A stretch of DNA of 64,000 nt from Mesorhizobium sp. M2A.F.Ca.ET.046.03.2.1 (GTDB taxonomy: Bacteria; Pseudomonadota; Alphaproteobacteria; Rhizobiales; Rhizobiaceae): positions 6,684,001-6,748,000 of the forward strand of contig NZ_CP034449.1 in assembly GCF_003952425.1 (NCBI RefSeq), written 5' to 3'. The position numbers and the translations under genes were made by a program. The notes under the pieces were generated by a model. That model had not been told where the DNA came from, did no database searches, and saw only the letters and a list, made by a program, of their open reading frames with translations. Below are positions 1 to 7,303 of this stretch, piece after piece (position 1 is the stretch's first letter; every line of letters starts with the position of its first letter).

Positions 1-486
1 CAGGTCGACCAGCACCGGCCCGGGGCGCGAGGAGCGCATCAGGTGGAACGCCTTCTGCAGCGCCATCGGCACCAGGTAAGGTTCCATGACGGTGACCGCC
101 CATTTGGCGACGGGCGCGGCGATCGAAGCAATGTCGACGGCCTGGAAATCCTCCTTGTTCAGCCGGGCGCGCGGCGCCTGCCCAGTGATGCAGAGGATCG
201 GGATGGAGTCCGCCGAGGCCGAGTAGAGGCCGGTGATCATGTCGGTGCCGGCCGGACCGGACGTGCCGATGCAGAGGCCGATATTGCCGGGCTTAGCGCG
301 CGTATAGCCTTCGGCCATATGCGAGGCGCCCTCGACATGGCGGGCAAGCACATGGCGGATGGTGCCGCGCGCCTTCAGCGCCAAATAGAGCGGGTTGATC
401 GCCGCGCCCGGCACGCCGAAGGCATTGGTGATGCCTTCCTTTTCGAGAACGAGAACCGCCGCGTCGACAGCGCGCATCCTGGCCAT
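1..486 (-). CDS. gcl: Glyoxylate carboligase (tartronate-semialdehyde synthase), N-terminal part
   Basis: This ThDP-dependent enzyme condenses two glyoxylates to tartronate semialdehyde plus CO2 in glyoxylate and allantoin use. Only the first 162 residues are in the window; the gene runs off the left edge. The N-terminal pyrimidine-binding domain is clear ([12 protein letters not shown] near residue 23, [18 protein letters not shown] near 75). Residue 51 is Val in the stretch [13 protein letters not shown], where most ThDP enzymes carry the catalytic Glu. That substitution is the known signature of glyoxylate carboligase and separates it from acetolactate synthase. The ATG at 486 is preceded by a GGAGG-like site. 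It is divergent from an IclR-type gene, as fits an inducible glyoxylate pathway. Confidence 0.9.
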   Translation of the reverse strand, partial: MARMRAVDAAVLVLEKEGITNAFGVPGAAINPLYLALKARGTIRHVLARHVEGASHMAEGYTRAKPGNIGLCIGTSGPAGTDMITGLYSASADSIPILCITGQAPRARLNKEDFQAVDIASIAAPVAKWAVTVMEPYLVPMALQKAFHLMRSSRPGPVLVDL

Positions 487-638
487 TGCAAGCCTCCATT
501 TCGTTGGTTGGCTTGATAGTGACAGCGCGCGTTCGATTTTTCAATTTTTTCAGAATATTTTTTCATTTCTAGCAAACGGCGTTTACCCGTTGAATTCACG
601 TCATTTTCGGTTTTCCAGAAATTCACCCTGCCAGAACG

Positions 639-655
639 ATGAAAAACTTTTTCAT
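639..655. promoter_or_regulatory. Probable IclR operator palindrome
   Basis: The 17-mer ATGAAAAACTTTTTCAT is a perfect 8-bp inverted repeat around one central base. It lies in the AT-rich divergent intergenic region between gcl and the IclR gene. IclR-family repressors bind AT-rich palindromes of this size, so it is a good candidate operator. A related half-site (TTTTTTCAT) lies at about 556-564, nearer gcl. The palindrome contains the most upstream ATG of the regulator, which argues that translation starts downstream. Confidence 0.5.
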
Positions 656-689
656 TGCACCTCGCGCGAATTCAGCGAGAATGCCGCCT

Positions 690-1511
690 ATGGAAACGAC
701 GGAAAAACGCCAGCGCGGCCGGCCGCGCGCCTTCAATGGTCCATCCGAAGCGGCGTCGGTGCAGTCGCTCGACCGGGCGCTGCGCATCCTCGCTATCGTC
801 GCCGAGGCCAGCGGCCTGTCGCTCAGCGAAATCGCCGCGCAAAGCGGCATTGCCGCCTCCACCGCCTATCGTATGCTGACGACCCTGGAAAACCACGGCA
901 TGGTCGAGTTCGATACGACCGACCAGCTCTGGTCGGTCGGCGTCGAGACCTATCGCATGGGGGCCGCCTTCCTGCGGCGGCGCAAGCTGGTCGACCGCGC
1001 CCGCATCGTCATGCAGGAGCTGATGGAGAAGACCGGCGAGACCGCCAATCTGGGGGTCGCCGAGGATGATTGCGTCGTCTTCGTCAGCCAGGTCGAGACG
1101 CATCAGGCGATCCGCGCCTTCTTCCGGCCGGGCACACGCAGCCCCTTCCATGCTTCCGGCATCGGGAAGGCAGTGCTGGCGCATCTCGAGCCGGAACGGG
1201 TAGCCGCGATCCTGCGCAAGGCAGGCCTGCAGCGCTACACCGACAAGACGCTTTCCGACATCTCGGCCCTCGCCCACGATCTCGCCACCATCAAGCATCG
1301 CGGCTGGTCCGTGGACGACGAGGAACGCCACCCGGGCATGCGCTGCGTGGCCGCGGCCATCTTCAACGAATATGGCGAGCCGATCGGCGGCATTTCGGTG
1401 TCCGGCCCGACGGTGCGGGTCACGCCCGAGCGGCTGGCCGAAATCGGCCCGCTGGTGCACGACGCCGCGGTCGAGGTGACGAAGATGATCGGGGGCGTGA
1501 AAGCGTATTAG
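690..1511 (+). CDS. IclR family transcriptional regulator
   Basis: A DNA-binding regulator of 273 residues. The winged helix-turn-helix is at about 22-85 (SLDRALRILAIVAEA, LSLSEIAAQSG, STAYRMLTTLENHGMVEF). The IclR effector-binding domain follows at about 100-265 (FRPGTRSPFHASGIGKAVLA, DDEERHPGMRCVAAAIFNEYGEPIGGISVSGP). In-frame ATGs lie at 639, 681 and 690. The first is inside a perfect palindrome that looks like an operator, and QRGRPR follows the third, so 681 or 690 is preferred. Its divergence from gcl suggests it controls glyoxylate carboligase, as AllR does in enterobacteria; glyoxylate as effector is an inference. Its stop overlaps the stop of the convergent membrane-protein gene by 4 bases. 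Confidence 0.9.
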   Translation: METTEKRQRGRPRAFNGPSEAASVQSLDRALRILAIVAEASGLSLSEIAAQSGIAASTAYRMLTTLENHGMVEFDTTDQLWSVGVETYRMGAAFLRRRKLVDRARIVMQELMEKTGETANLGVAEDDCVVFVSQVETHQAIRAFFRPGTRSPFHASGIGKAVLAHLEPERVAAILRKAGLQRYTDKTLSDISALAHDLATIKHRGWSVDDEERHPGMRCVAAAIFNEYGEPIGGISVSGPTVRVTPERLAEIGPLVHDAAVEVTKMIGGVKAY

Positions 1512-1867
1512 GACACGCCCGGCAAGGCGCTCTTGGCCGATATGTCGAAGAAATCGAGCAGGATGGCCAACCCGACGCCGCAGGCCGCCAGGATAAGGCC
1601 GGCGATAAATATCCGACTGGCGCGGTCATGAACGCTTCGCTGCAGGGATTTGATGTCGAGCAGGATGGCGAGCGCCCGGATCTGCAGCGCAATGCCGACC
1701 AGGATCGGCAGGACGGCGACCAGGTGGTAGGTCTGCCATGGGATCGGGTTGGCCGCCCAATGCGTGATGAAGCCTAGCGAGAACGCAAGCAGGATGCCGA
1801 CGATGGTGATGGTGCCGTTGCGGAAAACTGGTTCGACCCGTTCTTCCTTGGGATCCTGCTGGTCCAT
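1508..1867 (-). CDS. Small conserved membrane protein
   Basis: A 119-residue protein that I do not assign to a named family. Hydrophobic segments at about 18-38 (ITIVGILLAFSLGFITHWA), 47-69 and 85-107 predict three transmembrane helices, after a charged N-terminus (MDQQDPKEERVEP). It ends 4 bases inside the convergent IclR gene. The ATG at 1867 follows a GGAGGG Shine-Dalgarno. No catalytic motif is visible. Confidence 0.75.
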   Translation of the reverse strand: MDQQDPKEERVEPVFRNGTITIVGILLAFSLGFITHWAANPIPWQTYHLVAVLPILVGIALQIRALAILLDIKSLQRSVHDRASRIFIAGLILAACGVGLAILLDFFDISAKSALPGVS

Positions 1868-2020
1868 GCCACCCTCCCCTCGATTGGCGCCAAAGCCAGA
1901 CTAAACGCTTGCAAAATCGCTGTACATCGCTGGATGCCTGGCAGGATCCGACCGGGCATAGGCCGGACCACCGGCTTGACCATCTTGCCGGGGCGTCGGG
2001 ATGCGTGCGAAAGGGCACGC

Positions 2021-2440
2021 ATGCGGAAAACAGTCGTCCTTCTATCCGCCGCTTCGCTTTGCGGATGCGTGGCGGCGGCACCGGCGCCGGTCGAACCCAT
2101 CGGCAATCCCAGCGGCAACCCGCTGGTCGATCCTGTTCCGATCTCGCTGGCGATGGAGGAGATCGTCACCGCCGGCGTCCGCCAGCACCTGAAGAACCCG
2201 CTCGCCGCCAAGTTCCGAACGATGCTCGCCGGAGAACGCAGTTTGAACGGCCGCCACGAAATCGTGGTGTGCGGCTATGTCGACGACAAGGGTTCTTCGG
2301 GCGGCAACGAGCCTTTCATCGGCAAGATCTATCCCGATGCCGGAAACAGTTTCGAACTCGTCGCGATAAATGACGCCTCAGTCAGCGGCGCCTGCAAGGC
2401 GGCCGGACTGGCGATGCCGGAGCTGAAGCCCAATTCCTAA
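2021..2440 (+). CDS. Putative lipoprotein
   Basis: A 139-residue exported protein. The start at 2021 is chosen because it gives a compact lipoprotein signal (MRKTVVLLSAASLCGC, lipobox-like SLCGC) with an AAGGG site just upstream. An in-frame extension back to 1934 would bury the signal. The mature part starts Pro- and Ala-rich and contains AVRQ-like and KNPLAAKF segments, then a region with a single Cys in EIVVCGYVDDKG and one in SGACKAAG. That pattern resembles small rhizobial lipoproteins of unknown role. The function is not known. Confidence 0.7.
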   Translation: MRKTVVLLSAASLCGCVAAAPAPVEPIGNPSGNPLVDPVPISLAMEEIVTAGVRQHLKNPLAAKFRTMLAGERSLNGRHEIVVCGYVDDKGSSGGNEPFIGKIYPDAGNSFELVAINDASVSGACKAAGLAMPELKPNS

Positions 2441-2496
2441 ATCGGTCGGGGCGGGAAAGCTGTTCGCTTAACCAAGCCAGTTAGGCTGGTGGCACT

Positions 2497-2854
2497 GCAC
2501 AGGGATTTTGAAAGCTGCCGTTTGTCGACGGGCACGATTTTCACCGTTCCTTTCCGGGAAATCAGCGCAAACGCCAAGGATTGGCCGAAGCCTTCCAACC
2601 TCGTCATCCCTGGGCGGAGCAGCCGCGAAGCGGCGTCGCGGAGACCCTGGAATCCATTCCGTGACCGTGGTTAAGAGTGCAGCGGAGCAGAATTCTGCAC
2701 CGCGGCAGCGCTCATGCATCACGGAATGGATCCTCGGGTCTGCGCGCGTCGCTTCGCTCCTTGCTCCGCCCGTGGATGACGACTGAGTGGCGTTTCGGCC
2801 AATCTCCAAGGCATGCGCAACATAAACATAGCCGACCAGTCAAAATCCCTGTGC
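2497..2854. repeat. 358-bp nested palindromic element (MITE-like)
   Basis: The element is bounded by perfect 15-bp terminal inverted repeats (GCACAGGGATTTTGA at 2497-2511, its complement at 2840-2854). Two further nested pairs lie inside. One is at about 2568-2590 with about 2791-2816 (CCAAGG and TTGGCCGAA arms). The other is the long pair 2601-2664 with 2719-2782, containing GTCATCC, GGGCGGAGCA and GGAATCCATTCCGTGA-like blocks. The centre holds a 12-bp palindrome around an EcoRI site (GCAGAATTCTGC). The whole could fold into one long hairpin. There is no transposase, so it is a non-autonomous repeat. It fills the gap between the lipoprotein gene and the BA14K gene; no gene is supported there. 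Confidence 0.8.
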
Positions 2855-2884
2855 TGGGAACTGGTGTCTAACGCTCGAACGCAA

Positions 2885-2907
2885 GAAAAGGGGCCGCGTG
2901 CAGCCCC
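2885..2907 (-). terminator. Rho-independent terminator of the BA14K gene
   Basis: On the minus strand a GGGGC/GGCCCC-type GC stem with a short loop is followed by TTTTCTTG, about 20 bases past the stop of the BA14K-like gene. Confidence 0.65.
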
Positions 2908-2928
2908 TCTTTCCTGGCCCGCCTTCTC

Positions 2929-3246
2929 TTACAGATGGCAATAGTGCGGGTAACCGTCGTAGCCGATATAGGTGTTCGTATCCGGGTCATAGCTGCCGTA
3001 GCGGGCCATGCAGCGGCGAACATGCCAGGAACCTTCATAGCCGCCTTCCTCGACATAGACGGTGCGGGGCTGCTGCTGGGCGAGCAGGCTGCCGAGCACG
3101 AAGCCGCCGACGCCGGCGGCGATGCCGATGCCGAGCTCGCGGCGGTGATGATGGCCGTGGGCGGCCGAAGGCTGGACGGTGCCGACGAGCGAGCCGGCGG
3201 CGACGGTGGTGGCGATGAGGCCGGAAACGATGGTGCGCTTGAACAT
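2929..3246 (-). CDS. BA14K-like exported protein
   Basis: A 105-residue secreted or membrane-anchored protein. The start at 3246 is chosen because it follows a clear AGGAG site and begins a normal signal peptide (MFKRTIVSGLIATTVAAG). An in-frame extension to 3348 adds only a charged leader. After a His-rich patch (HGHHHRRE) comes a Gly-rich hydrophobic segment (IGIAAGVGGFVLGSLLA). The C-terminus then reads CMARYGSYDPDTNTYIGYDG and ends in C, which is the BA14K pattern of paired Cys around RYxSYDP. BA14K proteins are known in Brucella and rhizobia as small immunoreactive or lectin-like envelope proteins. The exact role is unknown. Confidence 0.85.
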   Translation of the reverse strand: MFKRTIVSGLIATTVAAGSLVGTVQPSAAHGHHHRRELGIGIAAGVGGFVLGSLLAQQQPRTVYVEEGGYEGSWHVRRCMARYGSYDPDTNTYIGYDGYPHYCHL

Positions 3247-3352
3247 GACGATCTCCTGGTTTCGTTGGAGAGGCGAACCATCCGCCTCTTGATCGTCTGT
3301 CGCCGTGGCATCGAGAAAGGTTCGAAGATTTTTTGAGATTTTTTCCAAGGGA

Positions 3353-3426
3353 GTAGCGAATAGCGCGTAGGCAATAGCGAATAGCGACCAGAACTGAGGT
3401 CCTCTATTCGCTATTCGCTATTCGCT
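3353..3426. repeat. Heptamer repeat cluster (CTATTCG) in inverted arms
   Basis: The right arm (3404-3426) is three tandem copies of CTATTCG. The left arm (3353-3388) holds the complementary CGAATAG units in an imperfect series. About 15 bases lie between the arms, so a hairpin can form. The cluster sits between two minus-strand genes, upstream of BA14K and downstream of the small membrane protein. No protein is encoded. Confidence 0.75.
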
Positions 3427-3430
3427 CACC

Positions 3431-3598
3431 TCATCCCATCCCCGTGACATGCCTCAGCCAGAAGGCGAGCACGATGAAGCCGACGAAAGTGGCGACGCCG
3501 GTCCAGTCGATATTGGCCTTCTTCAGATCGCTGACGACCTTCACCAGGAGAAGCCAGGTCACGACTATGAGCGGCAGGATGATGACGAATCTGATCAT
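3431..3598 (-). CDS. Small two-helix membrane protein
   Basis: A 55-residue protein with two predicted membrane helices (IRFVIILPLIVVTWLLLVKVV and VATFVGFIVLAFWLRHV) joined by a short charged loop (SDLKKANIDW). The ATG at 3598 is chosen because it begins directly with the first helix. The longer in-frame form from 3655 adds an unconvincing polar leader. No named family is recognised. Short proteins of this type are common in rhizobial genomes. Confidence 0.6.
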   Translation of the reverse strand: MIRFVIILPLIVVTWLLLVKVVSDLKKANIDWTGVATFVGFIVLAFWLRHVTGMG

Positions 3599-3749
3599 GC
3601 GGCACCCCGTTCGATGCGATTGCGCCTGAACAGGATGTAGGAAGCGGTGCGCCACTTTTCAGCAGGTCGGCAAAGCCACAGCCTCCACCAGCAAGCCAAA
3701 ACTGAGTTTTGTCTTTACTGGCGCACGAAATGTGCTACCGGAGCGCCGT

Positions 3750-3825
3750 GCCCTTGTAGCTCAGCTGGTAGAGCAGCGGTTTTGTAAACCGAAGGTCGCG
3801 GGTTCGATCCCTGCCGGGGGCACCA
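3750..3825 (+). tRNA. tRNA-Thr (anticodon TGT)
   Basis: A 76-base cloverleaf. The acceptor stem GCCCTTG pairs with CGGGGGC, partly through G-U pairs. The D arm is AGCTCAGCTGGTAGAGC, the anticodon loop is TTTGTAA, and the T arm is GCGGGTTCGATCCCTGC. CCA is encoded. The base after it begins a stretch of different composition (3826-5500), as often seen where elements integrate at tRNA genes. I found no second copy of the tRNA 3' end that would mark an attR. Confidence 0.97.
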
Positions 3826-3933
3826 GAAGTTTCACAACTCAGCCTGACTTCTTGATACCTCGCCCCCTGACGCGCACGTGCTTAACGGGGCCGATCTCTC
3901 GCATCTCTCCCGATGATGAAGGCCGGACCCACT

Positions 3934-4260
3934 TTACGGACCCGTTGTGCGGTCGCTTTCAGATATAGGCAAGCCGCCTCGCAGGTCGGTTACATACTTT
4001 ATCAGCTGTCGTTTTTCGTCATGCAGCGCAGGAAGGCTCTTTAGGAAGAAACTTTCAGGCGTCCCATACCGCGCTTCGTCTTGCTCTTTAGAAAGGATGA
4101 TCCATTCGACAGTTTCGAGGGCGGCCAACGCGTATCCCAGCCGACTGTTAAGTTTTGGCAGAACTGAGAAGTCGCAACTTCTTACCCTAATCCACCTGCT
4201 TCCAATTAGCTCGTAAACCCTGCCATCGCCATTTTTCTGAAGAGCAGGACTATGATCTAA
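3934..4260 (-). pseudogene. In-frame downstream continuation of the HNH gene after a TGA
   Basis: This open frame of 108 codons follows the TGA at 4261-4263 of the HNH-like gene without a frame change. It has protein-like composition (GRVYELIGSRWIRVRSCDF, LNSRLGYALAALETVEWIIL, then a charged tail) and ends at a TAG-type stop at 3934. No ATG or GTG opens it; only weak TTG or CTG codons appear well inside (TTG at 4128). The simplest reading is that a nonsense mutation split one gene of about 398 codons. Recoding or readthrough of TGA is the less likely alternative. No domain is recognised. Confidence 0.5.
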
Positions 4261-5133
4261 TCAACCCTCTTTCTGATATTGCCGACGCATCGGTTGGGCT
4301 AGAATCTTGGCAGAAGGAATGCGACAAAAACGGGTTCCAAAGCCCGGGGCGAAAATTCCCGCACCGGGAATGTACGTGGCCGAACCGTTCTGATTCATGC
4401 TTTTCCCGAGTCCGAAAGCTGTTGATAACAAAAAGGTACTGCTGGAATACACGATAACTAGGTCTTTCACACGGAGCGTGATTGCTGACGGCGTTGTCAG
4501 AAAACCATCGTTGAGACAATCCCACAGGTCAAGTGGAGGCCTACCATCTGATATCCTGTAAATTATTGCTAGTCGATCAAATGCTCCCACACGTTTGTTG
4601 GGAAACGATATATCGCCATAGCCAAGTCGAATATTGTGACCACGCAACGCGGTCGCCATATGTGCAGAAGCGGATTTTATCTTGTCCAGCCAATCGAAGG
4701 CCGCGTCAAGTTGGGTCCACGTCAATCTCCCGCCATCAACCATGGCTTTCACAGCCGTGATCGATGGGTCCTCTATCTTCCGCGCAAACAACCTGTTGCA
4801 TTCTTTGTGGGAATTTAAGCTAAGCTGACGCCAAGTCGGTTGAATGGTCTCAGACACTCGGAAAGCTGAAGCTTTCCTTTCGCCCACATCGCCAGCATAT
4901 TTGTGCAGCCATTGCGGAAGTGGATGCTCCAGCGACGCTTCTTCCCCCGCGATCACCCCACCGCAAAGGACACAAGTCGTAATAAATGTGTTTTGGATGC
5001 CTGCGCTGTCAGCAATCTCAAGCCGACCGCCAGCCTGGAAACGGCGGGGTATAAATGGCAGGTTCTCACCCGCTGGTCGAGCGACCTCGACCAGCGGCGT
5101 AACATCTATCACCCCGTCTCCGCCCGCACTCAT
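4261..5133 (-). CDS. HNH-type zinc-motif protein, probably truncated by a nonsense codon
   Basis: A 290-residue protein. Near residues 54-75 it reads TCVLCGGVIAGEEASLEHPLPQ and near 106-112 NSHKECN. A CxxC, then EH followed by P, then NxxCN matches the treble-clef zinc and HNH nuclease pattern. An HNH fold is therefore likely, though catalytic competence is unproven because the central His context is unusual. Residues 115-290 match no family I know. The gene is AT-richer than its neighbours and lies alone after tRNA-Thr, suggesting horizontal arrival. Its ATG overlaps the stop of a doubtful 63-codon frame (5130-5321) in an ATGA. The frame continues for 108 codons beyond its TGA. Confidence 0.6.
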   Translation of the reverse strand: MSAGGDGVIDVTPLVEVARPAGENLPFIPRRFQAGGRLEIADSAGIQNTFITTCVLCGGVIAGEEASLEHPLPQWLHKYAGDVGERKASAFRVSETIQPTWRQLSLNSHKECNRLFARKIEDPSITAVKAMVDGGRLTWTQLDAAFDWLDKIKSASAHMATALRGHNIRLGYGDISFPNKRVGAFDRLAIIYRISDGRPPLDLWDCLNDGFLTTPSAITLRVKDLVIVYSSSTFLLSTAFGLGKSMNQNGSATYIPGAGIFAPGFGTRFCRIPSAKILAQPMRRQYQKEG

Positions 5134-5342
5134 GCCACGTTCATAGCGCGTTTAAGCAGCATTGCTAGCTTGCATTTACCGCCAGTAAGCCTCTGGAAGT
5201 GGACACGTACCCGGAGATTAGCCAATCCAATTGAGATATTTTTGGCGCGCTTCTGGAGACCGATGGCAGAATTTTCTGTCCGGTTGGAATACGAAGGATG
5301 GTTCGGGTTGCGGTATAACAAAGACCCCGTTCAGATTTTGAG

Positions 5343-5392
5343 GATCGCGGACACCGATAGCTTCACAGATCGCGGACACCGATAGCTTCACA
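5343..5392. repeat. 25-bp perfect tandem duplication
   Basis: The unit GATCGCGGACACCGATAGC plus TTCACA occurs twice back to back (5343-5367 and 5368-5392). It marks the right side of the AT-richer stretch after tRNA-Thr. Read on the minus strand each unit begins TGTGAAGC and contains TGTCCGCG. Multiple TG-starting terminal repeats occur at ends of some IS21-type elements, but no transposase is present, so an IS remnant is only a guess. Otherwise 5134-5504 holds no gene I can support, only the doubtful 63-codon minus frame at 5130-5321. Confidence 0.7.
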
Positions 5393-5504
5393 GGTGGAAT
5401 GTGGGGTAAGATAAAAGAATGACATTGACGGCATCACAGCTAAGCCAAAATTTCCATTCGAATGGGGATCTCCAGGCCCTTCGCAGCATAGTCGTACGGC
5501 GAGC

Positions 5505-6119
5505 TCACACCCCAATCGCCGCCACCAGCACCCGGTTCTGCCTTCGTATCGCCGCCCTCAGCTCCGGTATCCTCGCCTCGTCGCGCTTCACGAACTCGAT
5601 GAACATCATGTTCATGTTGTTGAAGATCAGCTCGCCCACCGCCGAGCCGTCGATGTCGGCGCGCACAAGGCCGATCTGCTGCAGGCGGGCGATCAGCGCG
5701 CTGATCTGCCGGGTCAGCTCGCGGTCGAGCGCGGTGTAGGTCTGGCCGAAGAGGCTGTCGGGCAGTTGCGTCGAAATCGCCATCGCCTGGCGCCACATCT
5801 CCTTGCTGAGGTAATTCAGCGAGTGCTCGATATAGATGCCGATCAGCGTGTCGAGCGCGTCGCCGACATTGGCGGGCGGGCTGGCGACCACGCCTCGCCC
5901 GGCATTCAGCACCTCGTTGACCTCCATGGAAACGATGGCGCCGAGGATGTCCCCCTTGTTCTGGTAGTAATTATAGATCGTGCCGATCGAGACCTCGGCT
6001 TGTGCGGCGATCGCCTCGATCTTGGCGCCTTCATAGCCGGCCTCGCGAAACAGCGCGGTGGCCGCATCGATGATGCGGCGGTGCCTGTCCGCCTTCTGCC
6101 GTTCGCGCAATCCGCTCAT
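5505..6119 (-). CDS. TetR/AcrR family transcriptional regulator
   Basis: A 204-residue repressor-type protein. The helix-turn-helix spans about residues 14-58 (RRIIDAATALFREAGYEGAKIEAIAAQAEVSIGTIYNYY, then KGDILGAIV), followed by an all-helical ligand and dimer domain. It is divergent from the polyamine-type ABC operon, separated by 93 bases that contain an imperfect palindrome (6147-6172). The likely role is ligand-responsive control of that transporter and of itself. The ligand cannot be told from sequence. Confidence 0.9.
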   Translation of the reverse strand: MSGLRERQKADRHRRIIDAATALFREAGYEGAKIEAIAAQAEVSIGTIYNYYQNKGDILGAIVSMEVNEVLNAGRGVVASPPANVGDALDTLIGIYIEHSLNYLSKEMWRQAMAISTQLPDSLFGQTYTALDRELTRQISALIARLQQIGLVRADIDGSAVGELIFNNMNMMFIEFVKRDEARIPELRAAIRRQNRVLVAAIGV

Positions 6120-6146
6120 ATCGGCCTCTTTGCCACAAAATCATAA

Positions 6147-6172
6147 TTGACTCAATTTTAGAATTGGTTCAA
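6147..6172. promoter_or_regulatory. Putative TetR operator between regulator and ABC operon
   Basis: Arms TTGACTCAATT and AATTGGTTCAA are 11 bases each with a 4-base spacer and match at 9 of 11 positions. The site is centred in the divergent region upstream of both the TetR gene and the transporter operon, which is the usual place for a TetR-family operator. Confidence 0.5.
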
Positions 6173-6212
6173 CTTTTCTTCCAACAAGCCAGCAAGGCAG
6201 GGAGAACACTCG

Positions 6213-7295
6213 ATGACCGTCAACGCCCGCAATCCGCTTTCCACCCTCAAGTCCCATCTCGCAGCCGCTTGCGCGGTCGCCGCGCTGCTTCTTGCAGCCG
6301 GTGGCGCTGAGGCCGCCGATCTCAATGCGCTGATCTGGTGCGACCATTCCGATCCGGCGCTGCTCGAGCCCTTCGAGAAGGCAAACGACGTCAAGGTCAA
6401 CGTAAAGGAGTTCGAAGGCACCGGAGCGGGGCTGGCCATCGTCGACCAGTCGCAACCCGGCGACTGGGACGTGATGGTGATCGATTCCATCGACGTGCCG
6501 CGCGGCGTCGAAAAAGGCCTGTTCGAGCCGCTGCCCGAGGATAAATTGCCCTTCGCCGACCTCTTCCCGGAAGTGAAGATGGACAAGTCGACCATCGTCG
6601 ACGGCAAGCGCTACGGCATCACCGAAAAGTTCGGCTACAACACGATCGGCTTCAACAAGACCAAGGTCGACCCGGCCGACATGCAGTCGCTGGCCTCGCT
6701 CACCAGCGACAAATACAAGGGCAAGGTCGCGATCTACGATTACTACCTGCCGGTGATCGGCATGGCGGCTTTGGCGATCGGCAAGAAGACCGCCGATCTC
6801 ACCGAGGCCGACCTGCCAGCGCTGAAGGCCGAGCTCCTCAAGATGAAGGCCAATGCCAAGCTGGTCGGCGAGGTCACCGCCAGCCAGACCGCATTGGCCA
6901 CCGGCGAGGTGGACGTTCTTGTCGGCGGCGGCGAGTGGGTCACGGCCGGCCTTGCCAAGGAAAATCCGGCGCTCGACTTCTCGATCCCGAAGGAAGGTGC
7001 TGTGCTCTGGTCGCAGTCGCTCGCCATGTTCAAGGATTCCAAGAACAAGGACATGGCGCTGAAATTCATCCAGTACATCATGAGCCCTGAGGGCCAGGCG
7101 CGGCTTGCCACCTCGTCCTGCTACTGGGGCATGCCGGCGAACACCAAGGCGGCGCTGACCGACGAGCAGAAGAAGATCCTGCGCTTCGACGAGCAACCTG
7201 GCTTCCTCGCCCGCGCCCAGGCCTATCCGGCGCCGAACGCCGACCTCGACAAGAAGATGCAGGACATGTGGACCGAGATGCTGCAGGCGCAGTAA
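6213..7295 (+). CDS. ABC transporter substrate-binding protein, polyamine (PotD) type
   Basis: A 360-residue periplasmic binding protein. The signal peptide covers about residues 1-34, with cleavage near AEA-ADLNAL. The mature part has the PotD-like two-lobe pattern (GDWDVMVIDSIDVPRGVEKGLFEPL, GVTEK-like GITEKFGYNTIGFNK, EWVTAGLA, FIQYIMSPEGQARLA). It starts an operon with two permeases and an ATPase. The probable ligand is putrescine, spermidine or a related compound; specificity cannot be fixed by eye. A GGGAG-type site precedes the ATG at 6213. Confidence 0.9.
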   Translation: MTVNARNPLSTLKSHLAAACAVAALLLAAGGAEAADLNALIWCDHSDPALLEPFEKANDVKVNVKEFEGTGAGLAIVDQSQPGDWDVMVIDSIDVPRGVEKGLFEPLPEDKLPFADLFPEVKMDKSTIVDGKRYGITEKFGYNTIGFNKTKVDPADMQSLASLTSDKYKGKVAIYDYYLPVIGMAALAIGKKTADLTEADLPALKAELLKMKANAKLVGEVTASQTALATGEVDVLVGGGEWVTAGLAKENPALDFSIPKEGAVLWSQSLAMFKDSKNKDMALKFIQYIMSPEGQARLATSSCYWGMPANTKAALTDEQKKILRFDEQPGFLARAQAYPAPNADLDKKMQDMWTEMLQAQ

Positions 7296-7303
7296 ATCGG
7301 CCG

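Noticed and set aside
5130..5321. A 63-codon minus frame whose end overlaps the HNH gene start in ATGA.
   Set aside because: No recognisable domain, poor ribosome site and odd composition; the overlap alone is not enough to call a gene.
3826..5420. A complete integrative element at tRNA-Thr.
   Set aside because: No integrase, no second copy of the tRNA 3' end and only one gene; only an island remnant can be supported.
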